64,000 bases of DNA from Hyphomicrobiales bacterium (lineage in GTDB: Bacteria > Pseudomonadota > Alphaproteobacteria > Rhizobiales > Aestuariivirgaceae): the NCBI GenBank assembly GCA_016710435.1, contig JADJVV010000001.1, forward strand, positions 2,006,501-2,070,500, in the 5' to 3' direction. The notes under the pieces are model-generated. The model ran no database searches. It was not told where the DNA came from and was given only the letters and a program-made list of their open reading frames with translations. Within the stretch, counting starts at the first letter, position 1. Each line of letters opens with the position of its first letter. Shown in pieces: positions 1 to 12,419 of this stretch. The position numbers were made by a program, and so were the translations under genes.

Positions 1-284
1 GTGATCTTGTGTTGCGAGATGCGATCAAGCGGATGGTCGAGTGCGTTCAGCCGTGCATTGGCGGCGATGGCGCAGAACTTGCCGATGTCACTGTAGATCG
101 CCTCAACGCCCCGCTCCACGTACGAGTAGTCGCCGATGGTACATTCGGCGAGCACGGCCCGCTCCGCCACGTCGGTGAAGCGTCCGAGTTCGCAGGCACG
201 CACCTGCGCCGTGGCGTGGACGCGCGGGCGTCCGTCGCGCGTGGCCTGCGGAGAATGACGCTGGGGCTGGCGGGTGGAATCCAT
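1..284 (-). CDS. Hexapeptide-repeat acyltransferase, phosphonate-metabolism type (partial, 5' part)
   Basis: This is the first 94 or so codons of a minus-strand gene that runs off the left edge. The protein opens MDSTRQPQRH and has short repeats with a hydrophobic residue every sixth position (for example LAECTIGDYSYVERGVEAIY and SDIGKFCAIAANARLNALDH). This is the left-handed beta-helix fold of LbH acyltransferases. The segment GKFCAIAANARLN...DHPLDRISQH resembles the acetyltransferases found with C-P lyase (phn) genes, so a phosphonate-linked role is possible but rests on resemblance alone. The ATG at 284 is the only sensible start. No good Shine-Dalgarno precedes it, and the rpmB terminator lies directly upstream on the same strand. 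Confidence 0.7.
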   Translation of the reverse strand, partial: MDSTRQPQRHSPQATRDGRPRVHATAQVRACELGRFTDVAERAVLAECTIGDYSYVERGVEAIYSDIGKFCAIAANARLNALDHPLDRISQHKI

Positions 285-298
285 GGGCGGCAGACTAA

Positions 299-328
299 CA
301 AAAAAGCCGCCCCCTGCGGAGCGGCTTT
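299..328 (-). terminator. Rho-independent terminator of rpmB
   Basis: An 8-bp inverted repeat (AAAGCCGC at 303-310, GCGGCTTT at 321-328) is followed on the minus strand by six T residues (A at 300-305 on the plus strand). It lies just past the rpmB stop codon and in front of the acyltransferase gene. Confidence 0.85.
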
Positions 329-350
329 CTCAGGAATGGGTGCGGAAGGA

Positions 351-647
351 TCAGGCGGCCTTCTGGCCGTCGACCTTCTTGGCGATGGCGCGCTTCAGCT
401 TGAGGGCCTTGGCGGACAGTTCGTCGTTCTTCGCCTTGAGCAGGTAAGAGTCGAGACCGCCGCGGTGTTCCACCGTCTTCAGCGCATGGGCGCTGATGCG
501 GAACGAATACGAGTTGCCCAGCGCATCCGACATGAGCGTGACGTCGCACAGGTTGGGCATGAAGCGCGTCTTGGTCTTGTTGTTGGCGTGGCTCACCTGG
601 TTGCCCGAAAGCCAACCCTTGCCTGTGAATTCGCAGCGGCGCGACAT
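351..647 (-). CDS. rpmB: 50S ribosomal protein L28
   Basis: The 98-residue product starts MSRRCEFTGKGWLSGNQVSH and has the L28 features: a basic N-terminus with the CxxTGK segment, then SHANNKTKTRF, RISAHALKTVEHRGGLDSYL and a Lys/Ala-rich tail. L28 is a structural protein of the large ribosomal subunit, and the length is normal for Alphaproteobacteria. The start is supported by a GGAG-type ribosome binding site 8 bases upstream on the minus strand. It is a single-gene unit with its own terminator. Confidence 0.97.
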   Translation of the reverse strand: MSRRCEFTGKGWLSGNQVSHANNKTKTRFMPNLCDVTLMSDALGNSYSFRISAHALKTVEHRGGLDSYLLKAKNDELSAKALKLKRAIAKKVDGQKAA

Positions 648-1298
648 GATACTCTCCGTGATCTCAACGTAAGAAAGCCGGAAACTCCCGTTCCCGGCAC
701 GAATTTGAAGGCTCCTTAGCGGTGTGGCCCCGGGAGGTCAAGCACAGAGCCGATCTCCGCCCGTGGATAAGGGCACTCTGGACCGCTGCGGGTCCGGATT
801 CAACACCGCGAACGGTGCGTCCCATTTTGGGACAAGTGGTTAACGTGAACGCGCAAATGTCCCCGCAACCGGAGCCTGAAACCTTTGATTTCCATTCGCC
901 CTGGTGGAAATTCAGTACCTCACCCCCTACAGATGGCGTGAACAAAACCTGAAAATCCACAGTTCAGCGATTCGGTCGCCATCTGTTCCGCCCGGGAACG
1001 CTTTGTTAAGGCGGTCCCTCGAATGCCATCCATATTGTTTACATCCGGGTAAGAAATGCCGGCCAAGTCTTAAGGCCGGCGAACGGAAAGGTGGGAATTC
1101 CGGTGGCTGCGGGACCGCCAGACCTTTCGGCAATCGCTCAAAATCCTTGGAACAAAAAGAGAAACCGGGGCTTTAACCGATTCGGGCGCGGTCTGTTCGC
1201 GCTTGAATCCGGAAGTTAACGGCCTGTGCCAAATGCAGTCTCAAAACCGCCTCACGGGAGTTGTCATTCGGCCGGGACGTCCTAAATTTCAGCAAGTT
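648..1298. other. Intergenic region between rpmB and the helicase gene
   Basis: This 651-base stretch separates the divergent rpmB and helicase genes and must hold both promoters. Open frames of 68-98 codons exist but lack recognisable protein features and convincing ribosome binding sites, so I call no gene. It holds two clear inverted repeats at 1058-1080 and 1086-1128 (listed separately) and scattered DnaA-box-like words (762-770, 953-961). I see no match to a known RNA family. Confidence 0.6.
1058..1128. other. Pair of hairpins upstream of the helicase (possible structured leader or small RNA)
   Basis: Hairpin 1 is GCCGGCC (1058-1064), a 9-base loop, then GGCCGGC (1074-1080), a perfect 7-bp GC-only stem. 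Hairpin 2 has outer arms GAAAGGT (1086-1092) and ACCTTTC (1122-1128) enclosing an inner stem GGTGG/CCGCC (102-106 and 115-119 after 1000). Neither is followed by a T run, so they do not look like terminators. They could be a leader structure of the helicase mRNA or a small RNA. The function is unknown. Confidence 0.4.
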
Positions 1299-4357
<3,059 letters not shown>

Positions 4358-4361
<4 letters not shown>

Positions 4362-4669
4362 GCCAGCGCCTCGACAAGTGGTTGGTCTATGCCCGCTTCG
4401 TGAAGCATCGTTCTGATGCGCAAGCGCTGGTGGAAGGAGGCGGCGTGCGGGTGAACCGCGTGCGGGTGCTCAAGGGAAGCCACGCCGTCAGGGCAAATGA
4501 CGTGCTCACCATTGCTGTGCATGGTCATGTGTCTGCCGTCAGGGTTGTGGCCGAGGCCGAACGCCGCGGACCGCCTGCTGCGGCCCGCCAGCTTTACGAA
4601 ACTGTCAGCGGTCTTGCGCATGAGGGTGCGGCGCAAAAACAGGATGCAACCCCGCCCCCTGTCTGCTAG
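4358..4669 (+). CDS. S4-domain RNA-binding protein (HslR-like), apparent CTG start
   Basis: The product carries a small S4 RNA-binding domain (QRLDKWLVYARFVKHRSDAQ...VEGGGVRVN) like the heat-shock protein HslR, which binds stalled 50S subunits. The conserved S4 opening RLDKWL lies upstream of the first standard start in this frame (TTG at 4382). No ATG, GTG or TTG lies between it and the helicase stop. The best initiator is CTG at 4358, which overlaps the helicase TGA (CTGA) and sits 7 bases after an AAAAGG-type binding site (4345-4350). This gives a 103-residue protein starting L/M-SQRLDKW. The family call is secure. The start codon is inferred and could also reflect a sequence error. Confidence 0.75.
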
Positions 4670-4710
4670 AGCGGCGCCGGAAAAACGTCAGCTACTGTCA
4701 GGCCGAGCTT

Positions 4711-5046
4711 ATGACCTATATTGTCGTCGAGAACTGCATCAAGTGTAAGTACATGGACTGCGTGGAGGTCTGCCCGGTGGACTGCTTCTACGAGGGTGAG
4801 AACATGCTGGTGATCCACCCCGACGAATGCATCGATTGCGGCGTGTGCGAACCCGAGTGCCCCGCCGAGGCGATCAAGCCCGACACCGAGCCAGGCCTCG
4901 AAAAGTGGCTGAAGCTCAACACCGAATACGCCACCAAGTGGCCGAACATCACCGTGAAGCGTGATCCGCCTGCCGACGCCAAGGAGCAGGACGGCAAGCC
5001 CGGCAAGCTGACGTTGTTCTCTCCCAATCCGGGCACGGGCGACTGA
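4711..5046 (+). CDS. fdxA: 7Fe ferredoxin FdxA
   Basis: This 111-residue ferredoxin is close to Azotobacter vinelandii FdI. By alignment, C9, C17 and C50 would hold a [3Fe-4S] cluster and C21, C40, C43 and C46 a [4Fe-4S] cluster (CIKCKYMDCVEVCPVDC and CIDCGVCEPECP). The C-terminal extension with WPNITVKRDP matches the FdI type. It is a small cytoplasmic electron carrier; the partner reductase is not visible here. It lies 41 bases after the S4 gene in the helicase-S4-fdxA-carD run and is probably cotranscribed. Confidence 0.95.
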   Translation: MTYIVVENCIKCKYMDCVEVCPVDCFYEGENMLVIHPDECIDCGVCEPECPAEAIKPDTEPGLEKWLKLNTEYATKWPNITVKRDPPADAKEQDGKPGKLTLFSPNPGTGD

Positions 5047-5323
5047 GCGCCCCGGGGCACCCTGCGCGCCGAATTGTGCCACAACGCTGTACCGGCATTA
5101 ACCATGTTGCCGGGCGAAGGTCAGAATTGCGCCGTACACGGAGCACTCTGGCTTTAATTTCCCTTAAAATTATGCTATAGGGTCCCCATGTAGCCAAAAT
5201 GGGGAATGAAGCAGGAACATCCGGGCGGGGAGCTCGGATTTTTTTGCGCCCGTTCCACGGAATTGCGATTTTCCGCCCTGCCAGGGGGCGGAACCGCCAA
5301 GAATAGCAAAGGGTCAGGCAGAA

Positions 5324-6184
5324 ATGGTCACGAAAAAGAAAACGGCAGTGAAGACAAAGGCTAAGCCGGTTGCCAAGGCCGCGCACAAGCCGGTGGCGAA
5401 GGCTGCGGTGAAGGCCAAGCCGAAGGCTGTTGTGAAGCCCGCGCCCAAGGCCGCCGCGAAGGTGGCGCCGAAGGCCGCCGCCAAACCCGCCGCCAAGGTT
5501 GCGGTGAAGCCGGCTGCGGCCAAGCCCGCGCCCGCCGTGAAGCCTGCTGCGGCCAAGCCTGCTGCGGCTCCCGTTGCCGCCCACAAGCCCGTGGCTGCGG
5601 CACCGGCCAAGCCTGCCGCGGCCCCTGCGGCCAAGAAGCAGATCTTCAAGGTCGGTGAACTGGTGGTCTACCCCGCCCATGGCGTTGGCCGGATCACCAA
5701 TGTCGAGGAACAGGAAATCGCCGGCGTTAAGCTCGAACTCTACATCGTGGACTTCGAGAAGGAAAAGCTCCGCCTCAAAGTTCCGACCAACCGCGCCGAG
5801 CAGAAGGGCATGCGCCACCTCGCCGACCGCGTGATGATCGAGACCGCGATGAAGGTCATCCGTGGCCGCGCCCGCATCAAGCGGACCATGTGGTCGCGCC
5901 GTGCCCAGGAATATGATGCAAAGATCAACTCCGGTGACATGATCGCCGTCGCCGAGGTGATCCGCGATCTTTACCGCTCCGAACGCCAGCCCGAGCAGTC
6001 CTATTCCGAACGCCAGCTTTTCGAGCAGGCTCTCGCCCGCTTCGCCCGCGAACTCGCGGCGGTGCGCAAGGTCGATGAAGACCAGTGCGTGAAGGAACTG
6101 GAGGACTATCTCGCCCGCAACGCCAAGCGTGGCGCCGCAACCGGCGAAAAGGCGGAAGACGAAGCCGCCGACGAAGCCGCATAA
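5324..6184 (+). CDS. carD: CarD family transcription regulator with long Lys/Ala/Pro N-terminal tail
   Basis: Residues about 107-265 form a standard CarD/CdnL protein. An RNA polymerase interaction (Tudor-like) domain begins KQIFKVGELVVYPAHGVGRI, followed by a helical DNA-binding domain ending near KELEDYLARNAKR. CarD binds the RNAP beta subunit and stabilises open complexes, especially at rRNA promoters. The first 105 or so residues are low-complexity repeats of Lys, Ala, Pro and Val (AKPAAKVAVKPAAAKPAPAV), like histone H1 tails or AlgP, and are much longer than in typical CarD. The ATG at 5324 has a weak AGGCAG site. The 277-base upstream gap has an AT-rich stretch near 5153-5182 that probably contains its promoter. 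A strong terminator follows. Confidence 0.93.
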   Translation: MVTKKKTAVKTKAKPVAKAAHKPVAKAAVKAKPKAVVKPAPKAAAKVAPKAAAKPAAKVAVKPAAAKPAPAVKPAAAKPAAAPVAAHKPVAAAPAKPAAAPAAKKQIFKVGELVVYPAHGVGRITNVEEQEIAGVKLELYIVDFEKEKLRLKVPTNRAEQKGMRHLADRVMIETAMKVIRGRARIKRTMWSRRAQEYDAKINSGDMIAVAEVIRDLYRSERQPEQSYSERQLFEQALARFARELAAVRKVDEDQCVKELEDYLARNAKRGAATGEKAEDEAADEAA

Positions 6185-6208
6185 TCGCGGCCATTGCAGT
6201 CGATTTCA

Positions 6209-6236
6209 AAGGGCGCCGGTTTCCGGCGCCCTTTTT
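6209..6236 (+). terminator. Terminator of carD
   Basis: An 11-bp inverted repeat (AAGGGCGCCGG at 6209-6219, CCGGCGCCCTT at 6223-6233) with a TTT loop is followed by more T residues. It separates carD from the convergent RND gene. Confidence 0.9.
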
Positions 6237-6246
6237 GCATGGGGAA

Positions 6247-9241
6247 TTACTCCGCCGCAATCTTGAGCGGCTCATCCTTCGCGGCTGCGGGTGGCAATGG
6301 CGCATCGGCGCCGGGGGCTGCGGCTGACACGTGGCGCCGCCCCATGATGACATAGACGCAAGGCACCACGAAGAGTGTGAGGAGCGTGCCGACACTCATG
6401 CCGCCCACGATCACCCAGCCGATCTGCATGCGGCTTTCCGCACCGGCCCCCGTCGCCAGCACCAGCGGCACGGCGCCCAGCACCATGGCGGCCGTCGTCA
6501 TCAGGATCGGACGCAGGCGCAGGACAGCGGCCTCGACAACGGCCTTGCGGCGGTCGAGGCCCTCTTCCTGCAGTCGGTTGCCAAATTCCACGATGAGGAT
6601 GCCGTGCTTGGTGATGAGGCCGATGAGCGTCACCAGCCCGATCTGCGAATAGACATTGAGGGTGCCGCCGCTCCACCACAGCGCCGCCAGGGCCCCGGTG
6701 AGCGAGAGCGGCACGCTCAGCATGATCATGATGGGATCGCGGAAGCTCTCGAACTGCGCCGACAGCACAAGATAGATGAAGGCGAGCGCCAGCAGGAAGA
6801 TGAAGGCGATGTTGGAACTGGAATCCCGGAACTCGCGCGATTGCCCGGTGAGGTCGCTCACCACATTGTCGGGCAGCACGTCGTTGGCCGCGGCCGTCAC
6901 GGCAGCGATGGCCTCGCCCAGCGCGAAGCCGGGCGCCAGGTTGCCCTCGATGGTGACGGCGCGCAGCTGGTTGAAGCGGCGCAATTCACGCGGCGCCACG
7001 CTCTCCTTATAGGTGACGAGGCTGGAAAGCTGCACCATCGTGTTGTTGCTGCCGCGCACGTAGATCTGCGAGAGAATGTCTGGCGAGGTGCGTTCGGCCA
7101 GCGGCAGGGCGACCGTCACGTCATACTGTTCGCCGTCGATTTCGAAGGTGGTGACATTGCGGCCGCTCATCAGTGTCTCAAGCGTGCGCCCCACGACGGA
7201 AATATCCACGCCCGCATCGGCGGCGCGCACACGGTCCATCTGCACTTCGATCTGCGGCTTGTTGAGCCGAAGGTCAGTGTCGAGGTCGGCGAAGCCCGGG
7301 TTGTCCTGCAGCCTGTCCACCAGCTTGCCGGCGACGGCGTTCAGTTCTTCGTACGACGATGAGGATTGCAGCACGAACTGGAACGGCTTGCCGAAGCCGC
7401 GGTTGCCCAGCGATGGCGGATTGCTGGCCGAGGCCTGTACGCCCGGAATGGCACGCAGCTTTGGTGAAATCTCCTGCACGATGGATTGCTGGCTGCGGCT
7501 GCGGTTCTCCCAGTCTTCCAGCCGCGCAAACGACATGATGCGGGTCACGTCGCCTGCACCGACGATCATCAGGGCCGAGCGCAACTCCGGCACGCTCTTG
7601 AGAATGGCCTCAAGGTCGTCGGCATAGCGCAACGTGTAGGCGTAGCTTGCGCCCTCAGGCGCGCTGGCCGTCACCATCACGGTGCCGCGGTCCTCGACCG
7701 GCGACAATTCCGATTTCATCTGCGTGAAGATCCAACCACCCGTGGCGGCAACGCCGAGGGCAACGAGAAGCACCAGCCACCGCGCCGCCAGCGCAGCCGA
7801 CAGTCCGGCACGGTAGACCCGCTCAAGCAGGGCCAGCGCTCGCTCCACACCGCGCATCAGCACATTGGGCCGGTTGTTGTGCTTGAGGAATTTCGAACAC
7901 ATCATGGGCGTGAGGGTAAGCGCCACGAAACCCGAAACGACCACGGCGCCCGCCAGCGTGACCGCAAATTCCAGGAACAGCCGTCCCGTGCGCCCCGGCG
8001 TGAAGGCGATGGGCGCATAGACGGCCGCAAGTGTCAGCGTCATGGCGACGATGGCGAAGGCAATCTCGCGCGCCCCCTTGAGCGCCGCCTCAAAGGGCTT
8101 CATGCCTTCTTCGATGTGCCGGTAGATGTTCTCGAGCATGACGATGGCATCGTCGACCACGAGGCCGATCGCCAGCACGAAGGCGAGCAGCGTCAGCGTA
8201 TTCACGGAAAGACCTGCGAGATACATGATCGCAAAAGGCCGTGACGAGCGACACGGGGATGGTGACGACCGGGATGATGGCGGCGCGGAAGGAATGCAGG
8301 AAGACGAGGATGATGAGCGTCACGAGAACCACGGCTTCGAGGATGGTGGTGAAGACGTTGTGGATGGAGCGTTCGATGAAGACGAACGATGCCGATTGAG
8401 ATGGAAGGATTGCCGTCGTAGCGGCTCTCACGGCGCACATCGGCCGTGGCCAGTTCGACCTTGGCGACGTCACCCAGTGTCACCTGCAAGCCGCCGGCGT
8501 TCTTCAACTTGATCTTCGCGAACTCTTCCGCCGTTCCCAGCGATGTGCGGGACAGGATGGTGAACTCCCGTTCCGCCCCCTTCCACGCGGCCCGCCGGAA
8601 TTTCGGCATTCTGGGCGCGGATGGCATTCTCCACATCCTGTACGGTGAGGCCCACGCCCGAGAGCGCCTGATGGTCGATCCAGATCCGCATGGCATAGCG
8701 GCGCTCGCCGTTGACGCTGACGTCGGCAACACCATCGAGGTTCTTGAAGCGGTCACTCACAAAACGGTCCACGTAGTCCGTCAGCGTCAATGCATCCATG
8801 GTGGAGGAACGGACGATGAGGAAGATGATCGGCTGCGCATCCGCCTCCACCTTCGAGATCACCGGTTCGCTGATGTCATCGGGGAGCGAGCGCCGCACGC
8901 GGCTCACGCGGTCGCGCACATCGCTGGTGGCGCTGTCGATTGCGACACCGGCGCGGAAGCGGATGGTGATGCGGCTCGATCTCGGACCGTGACGACGACT
9001 CGATTGTATCGATGCCCTCGATGCCGGCAAGCGAACCTTCCAGCACCTGCGTCACCTGGCTTTCGATGATCTCCGCCGAGGCGCCGGAATAATTGGTCTG
9101 CACCGATACCTGAGGTTCGTCGATGTTGGGATATTCGCGGATGGTGAGGCGGCTGTAGGCCATGAGGCCGAGCAGCACGAGAATGAGGCTGAGCACAGTG
9201 GCGAAGACCGGGCGGCGGATGCAAAGCTCGGGGAGCGACAT
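6247..9241 (-). pseudogene. RND efflux permease, AcrB/MexF type, disrupted reading frame
   Basis: The gene encodes an inner-membrane proton-driven multidrug exporter of the HAE1 RND family. The N-terminus MSLPELCIRRPVFATVLSLI, the TM4 charged pair in GLVVDDAIVMLENIYRHIEEG and the final VPCVYVIMGRRH are clear. The frame is broken four times. There is one extra base near 8984, one in a C run near 8576-8579 and one in an A run at 8233-8236. About 100-117 bases are missing near 8388, where the sequence jumps from the YDGNPSISIGI segment straight to VFIERSIHNVF. The stretch missing there normally leads from the periplasmic porter domain to TM2. The single-base changes may be sequencing errors. If the deletion is real, the pump is dead. 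The adaptor gene lies 4 bases upstream; no TolC-type gene is in view. Confidence 0.85.
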
Positions 9242-9245
9242 GGGC

Positions 9246-10401
9246 TCACTCCGCCGTCGCGGGGGCCGCGACTTTCACAGCTGCACCATCCGCCAGGCGC
9301 GTGGCGCCAGCGGAGACGACCTGCGTTCCGGCATCCAGCCCTGAGGTGATCTCGACCCAGCCATCGCGGCGCTGGCCGGTGATGACCACGCGGCGCGACG
9401 CCTTTCCATCCTGCACGGCGAAGACCACCGCATCCTTGCCCTGCGGCACGATGGCCGCCTCGGTGACGGTGACGCTGTTGCGGCTGGCGCCCAGCACGGC
9501 GGCGCGCACCAGCATGCCGGGCCGAAGCGCCAGCGCACTGTTGTCGAGCGTGGCCTGCACCTGCAGGGCCCGGCCGTTCACGTCGATCACGGGATTGATG
9601 GCGGTGATCGTGGCCTTGAAAGTGGAACCCGGTACCGCATCGGCGGTGACATCCACCTCTTGCCCCACGGAGAGGGCGGTGAAATAGCGCTCGGGCACGC
9701 TGAGGCTGACCTTGAGCCGGGCGATCTGGTTCAGCGCGACAAGCGGCATGCCCGCCGTCATAGGCGCCGACGGAGACCTGGCGGAAACCCAACTGCCCGT
9801 CGAAAGGCGCGCGCACGATGAGCCGGTTCTGCTTTTCCCTGGCGAGGTCCATGGCGCTGCGGGCAAGGTCCAGCTCCGCCTTTGACTGATCGACACTGCT
9901 CTGCGGAATGTTGCGGGTTTTGGCCAGCGTCTGGTTGCGCGCATGATTGGTTTCAGCCAGCGCCAGGCGGGCCTCTGCGTCCTTGCTCTCTGCGTCCAGA
10001 AGCGCACCATCGAGGCGGAAAAGTTCATCCCCGGCCTTCACCGCCGCACCATCGTCCGCTGACACGGACACGATGCGGCCTGCCGTATCCGCCGCCACGG
10101 TGACCGACTCCTGCGCCGCAAGGCTGCCAATGGCGGAGATGCTGTCCTGAAGGGTCTGCGCCTCCGCCTGAGAGACTTCCACGGGCGTGGGCCCACGGCC
10201 ACCGCCGCCCGGCGACGCGGGCGATTGACCGGACTTGCGTCCACCCTGCGCTTCGGCCTGCGGTGCAGCCTTGGAAGACAAGCCGGGCACGTGCGAGGCC
10301 AGCCAGCCATAGGCGGAGTTCCACCGTCCTGTTGCCTGCAACCCGAAGGCGGCCACCAGGGCCAGCACGACCAGACCGCTCAACACGTACCGTTTCCGCA
10401 T
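9246..10401 (-). CDS. RND periplasmic adaptor (membrane fusion protein), one frameshift
   Basis: This is the periplasmic adaptor partner of the adjacent RND permease. It starts MRKRYVLSGLVVLALVAAFG, a single membrane anchor or signal segment, and has a strong AAGGAAG binding site 8-10 bases before the ATG at 10401. Lipoyl-like halves (DTAGRIVSVSADDGAAVKAG), a coiled hairpin (residues about 130-180) and beta-barrel domains follow (LKVSLSVPERYF, ATLDNSALALRPGMLV). The frame shifts near 9762, where GAYVTAGMP would be expected but two bases are missing or one is extra. Both halves are otherwise intact. Order adaptor-permease is typical of an efflux operon. Confidence 0.87.
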
Positions 10402-10458
10402 GCGGATTTCTTCCTTCACTCCGTTGAGACGGATGGGCGGGTTGATTCCGTCGCCCGC

Positions 10459-10481
10459 CCCTTCTTTTTCACTGTGAAGGG
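10459..10481. promoter_or_regulatory. Inverted repeat upstream of the RND operon
   Basis: Arms CCCTTC (10459-10464) and GAAGGG (10476-10481) are separated by 11 bases, with an internal TTCAC-T-GTGAA repeat. It lies 58 bases upstream of the adaptor ATG. It could be an operator or part of a leader hairpin. No regulator gene is adjacent. Confidence 0.3.
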
Positions 10482-10536
10482 ATACGAAAGCAAATGACAT
10501 TCGGGTAACAGGGTTCCCCTGAGAAAGCAGGTGGCC

Positions 10537-11232
10537 TCACCGTCCGTCGGCGGAGAAATGCTGATAGTCCTTGGACGACGTCCATGTTCCGCCCCACACC
10601 CAGCCCTTTGCCTTGAAGGCGCCGACGATGGCGCTGTCCGGCAGGATGAGGCCGGCCTGCCCGCGCTGGGCCACGCGCTCTGCCGGCTCATCCCAGGCGT
10701 GGCCCCCGGGCGGCGACGTGCCCTTCCGCCAGACATAGGGGTTGATGAGCGGGTTGACGTCAATGGCGATGCCGCGTGCATGCGACGACAGGCGAGATGA
10801 GCCGGAGGCCTTCCGGCAATTGTATCCCGAAGTGTTGTTGTCCGCCATGGAGGCGTCATCATCACCGCCGTAGGCATCGACCGGAACCATCTTGTCGATC
10901 GCGAAGGATTTGGTGCGGAACAGTGTGACGAACACGTCCCGCACATCGGCCGCAACGCGACGGTGAACGATCATCTGGCCCTTGTGCGTCATGCCCGCGA
11001 AATCACGATAGGGGAGGGTGAGCAAACGCAAGTCCTTCCGCTGCGCACAACCCTTGATGCGCGGATTGTAGGACTTGCCCTGCATGTCCGCCCACACCGC
11101 ATCGGGGATGGCGGAGATCGTTGCCGTGGTCGCATCTTGCGCAGATGCACAGGGGACCGGGAGGACCAGAAAGGCAGCCGCAAGGAAACTCAGCACACGG
11201 ATGATCGCCCCTGCCGCCGCGCCAATTGCCAC
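10537..11232 (-). CDS. Secreted M15-family D,D-carboxypeptidase/peptidase
   Basis: This is a predicted periplasmic murein peptidase of the M15 (VanY/CwlK-like) family, which are zinc enzymes cutting D-Ala-containing peptides. The zinc motif SxHxxGxAxD is present as SSHARGIAIDVN (H151, D158 from this start), and the third ligand is likely H225 in DYQHF. A signal peptide (LSFLAAAFLVLPVPCASAQ) lies near the N-terminus. I chose the GTG at 11232 so that the signal peptide is preceded by an Arg. A GTG at 11196 is the alternative. Upstream in-frame ATGs would run into the divergent gene's promoter. Substrate preference cannot be read from the sequence. Confidence 0.78.
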   Translation of the reverse strand: MAIGAAAGAIIRVLSFLAAAFLVLPVPCASAQDATTATISAIPDAVWADMQGKSYNPRIKGCAQRKDLRLLTLPYRDFAGMTHKGQMIVHRRVAADVRDVFVTLFRTKSFAIDKMVPVDAYGGDDDASMADNNTSGYNCRKASGSSRLSSHARGIAIDVNPLINPYVWRKGTSPPGGHAWDEPAERVAQRGQAGLILPDSAIVGAFKAKGWVWGGTWTSSKDYQHFSADGR

Positions 11233-11374
11233 GCCGCCCGATGCAATTTGGCGTTGCCGTCCGCAGGCCCGCGACAATCTATGCAAGTTCCGCTCCGTCT
11301 TTGTCAGCCAGCCATCAGCATGGCCTCCATAGTCATGGCATCGGACACGGCAGCAACTTATTCCGGAGTGCATC

Positions 11375-12218
11375 ATGGCAAACATCCAATACTTCCCTGG
11401 CAACGCGACAGTCGCATTGCCCCAGTCCACCTTCGACATCACGGCCATCACAGCAAAGCGGGTGGGGCCCTATCTGAACTATTACTCCGCCAACACTGAT
11501 GGCACCATGTTCGTCATCCACACCACGGCCTCGCTTGATGCCTCGGGTGCCATTGTCCAGAATATCGTGGGGTGGGATCACTTCAGTGGCTCTGATCTTC
11601 TGCAGTCGGCGACCGTGAATCTTCCCGCAAAGCCGTTCCTCGACAACCTCAACAGCCGCGCGCCCAACAGCCTCAAGGCGTTCAACTACCTGATGAGTGG
11701 CAACGACGCGATGACCGGATCCGATGTGGCCGACCGCATGTCCGGCCTCAACGGCAGCGACACGATGTCTGGGGGTGCCGGAAACGATCTGATGCGCGGC
11801 GGCAACGGCAATGACATGCTGGATGGCGGCAAGGGCAACGACAACCTCTTCGGTGACGCAGGCGATGACCATCTGTTCGGCGGTCTGGGCAAGGACAAGT
11901 TGACGGGTGGCGCGGGCGCTGACCAGTTCTACTTCGATGGTCTCAACCAAAGGGACCGATACGGTGCTCGACTTCACCCACGGCGCCGATCATCTCGCAA
12001 TGTCGGCCACCGGCTTTGCCCTGCACGGACCGTTGGTTGATGGCGTCAACATGATCAATGGCACCTCGGCCCTGCTTGCAGAAGCATCCTTCATCTACGA
12101 TGTCGTGACCGGCAACCTCTCCTATGACGCCGACGGCACGGGTGCCGCTGCGGCCCAGGTGATTGCGACCCTCGGCAACCACAGTGCACTGACGGCAGGG
12201 GATATCCTGATCGCCTAG
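11375..12218 (+). CDS. Small RTX-type calcium-binding protein, one frameshift
   Basis: This protein of about 280 residues has a unique N-terminal domain (1-105) and then tandem glycine/aspartate nonapeptides of the hemolysin type (GGAGNDLMRGGNGNDMLDGG, GGAGADQFYF). They form a calcium-binding beta roll. The tail VLDFTHGADHLAM...LTAGDILIA is the usual end of type I secreted RTX proteins. An extra A near 11948 (in CAACCAAAGGG) shifts the frame; correcting it joins the two parts smoothly. I infer that it is exported by a type I system encoded elsewhere. The N-terminal domain gives no clue to function. A terminator follows. Confidence 0.75.
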
Positions 12219-12265
12219 ACCACAGGCTGCGGCCTGGGGCCCACCCCTCAGGCGCAACGCATGGT

Positions 12266-12315
12266 GTCAGGGACAAGCCCGCGAAAGGATCGCCGGTTTG
12301 TCCCTGACTGTTTTT
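12266..12315 (+). terminator. Terminator after the RTX gene
   Basis: A perfect 11-bp inverted repeat (GTCAGGGACAA at 12266-12276, TTGTCCCTGAC at 12298-12308) is followed by TGTTTTT. It lies 48 bases after the RTX stop codon and before the groES promoter. Confidence 0.8.
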
Positions 12316-12419
12316 CACCGGGCCGAGTCCGGCGGCTTTCTTTCAACAACCGGGCGATGCTGCGGCGCACCACAATTAACCATTTGAATTTTATGGTGAA
12401 TCTTTCCTGCGTCAGAACT

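Noticed and set aside
648..1298. Possible replication origin: DnaA-box-like words (762-770, 953-961) and several GANTC sites in a long intergenic gap
   Set aside because: The boxes are imperfect and few, no AT-rich unwinding element is visible, and neighbours (rpmB, helicase) are not typical origin neighbours such as hemE or parAB.
5390..5640. Tandem-looking GCC/AAG repeats that could be a DNA repeat array
   Set aside because: They are codon-level repeats encoding the Lys/Ala/Pro tail of CarD, not a CRISPR or satellite array; units vary in length.
9246..10536. A TolC-type channel or local regulator for the RND pump
   Set aside because: No outer-membrane factor or TetR/MarR gene is present on either side; only a short inverted repeat was found.
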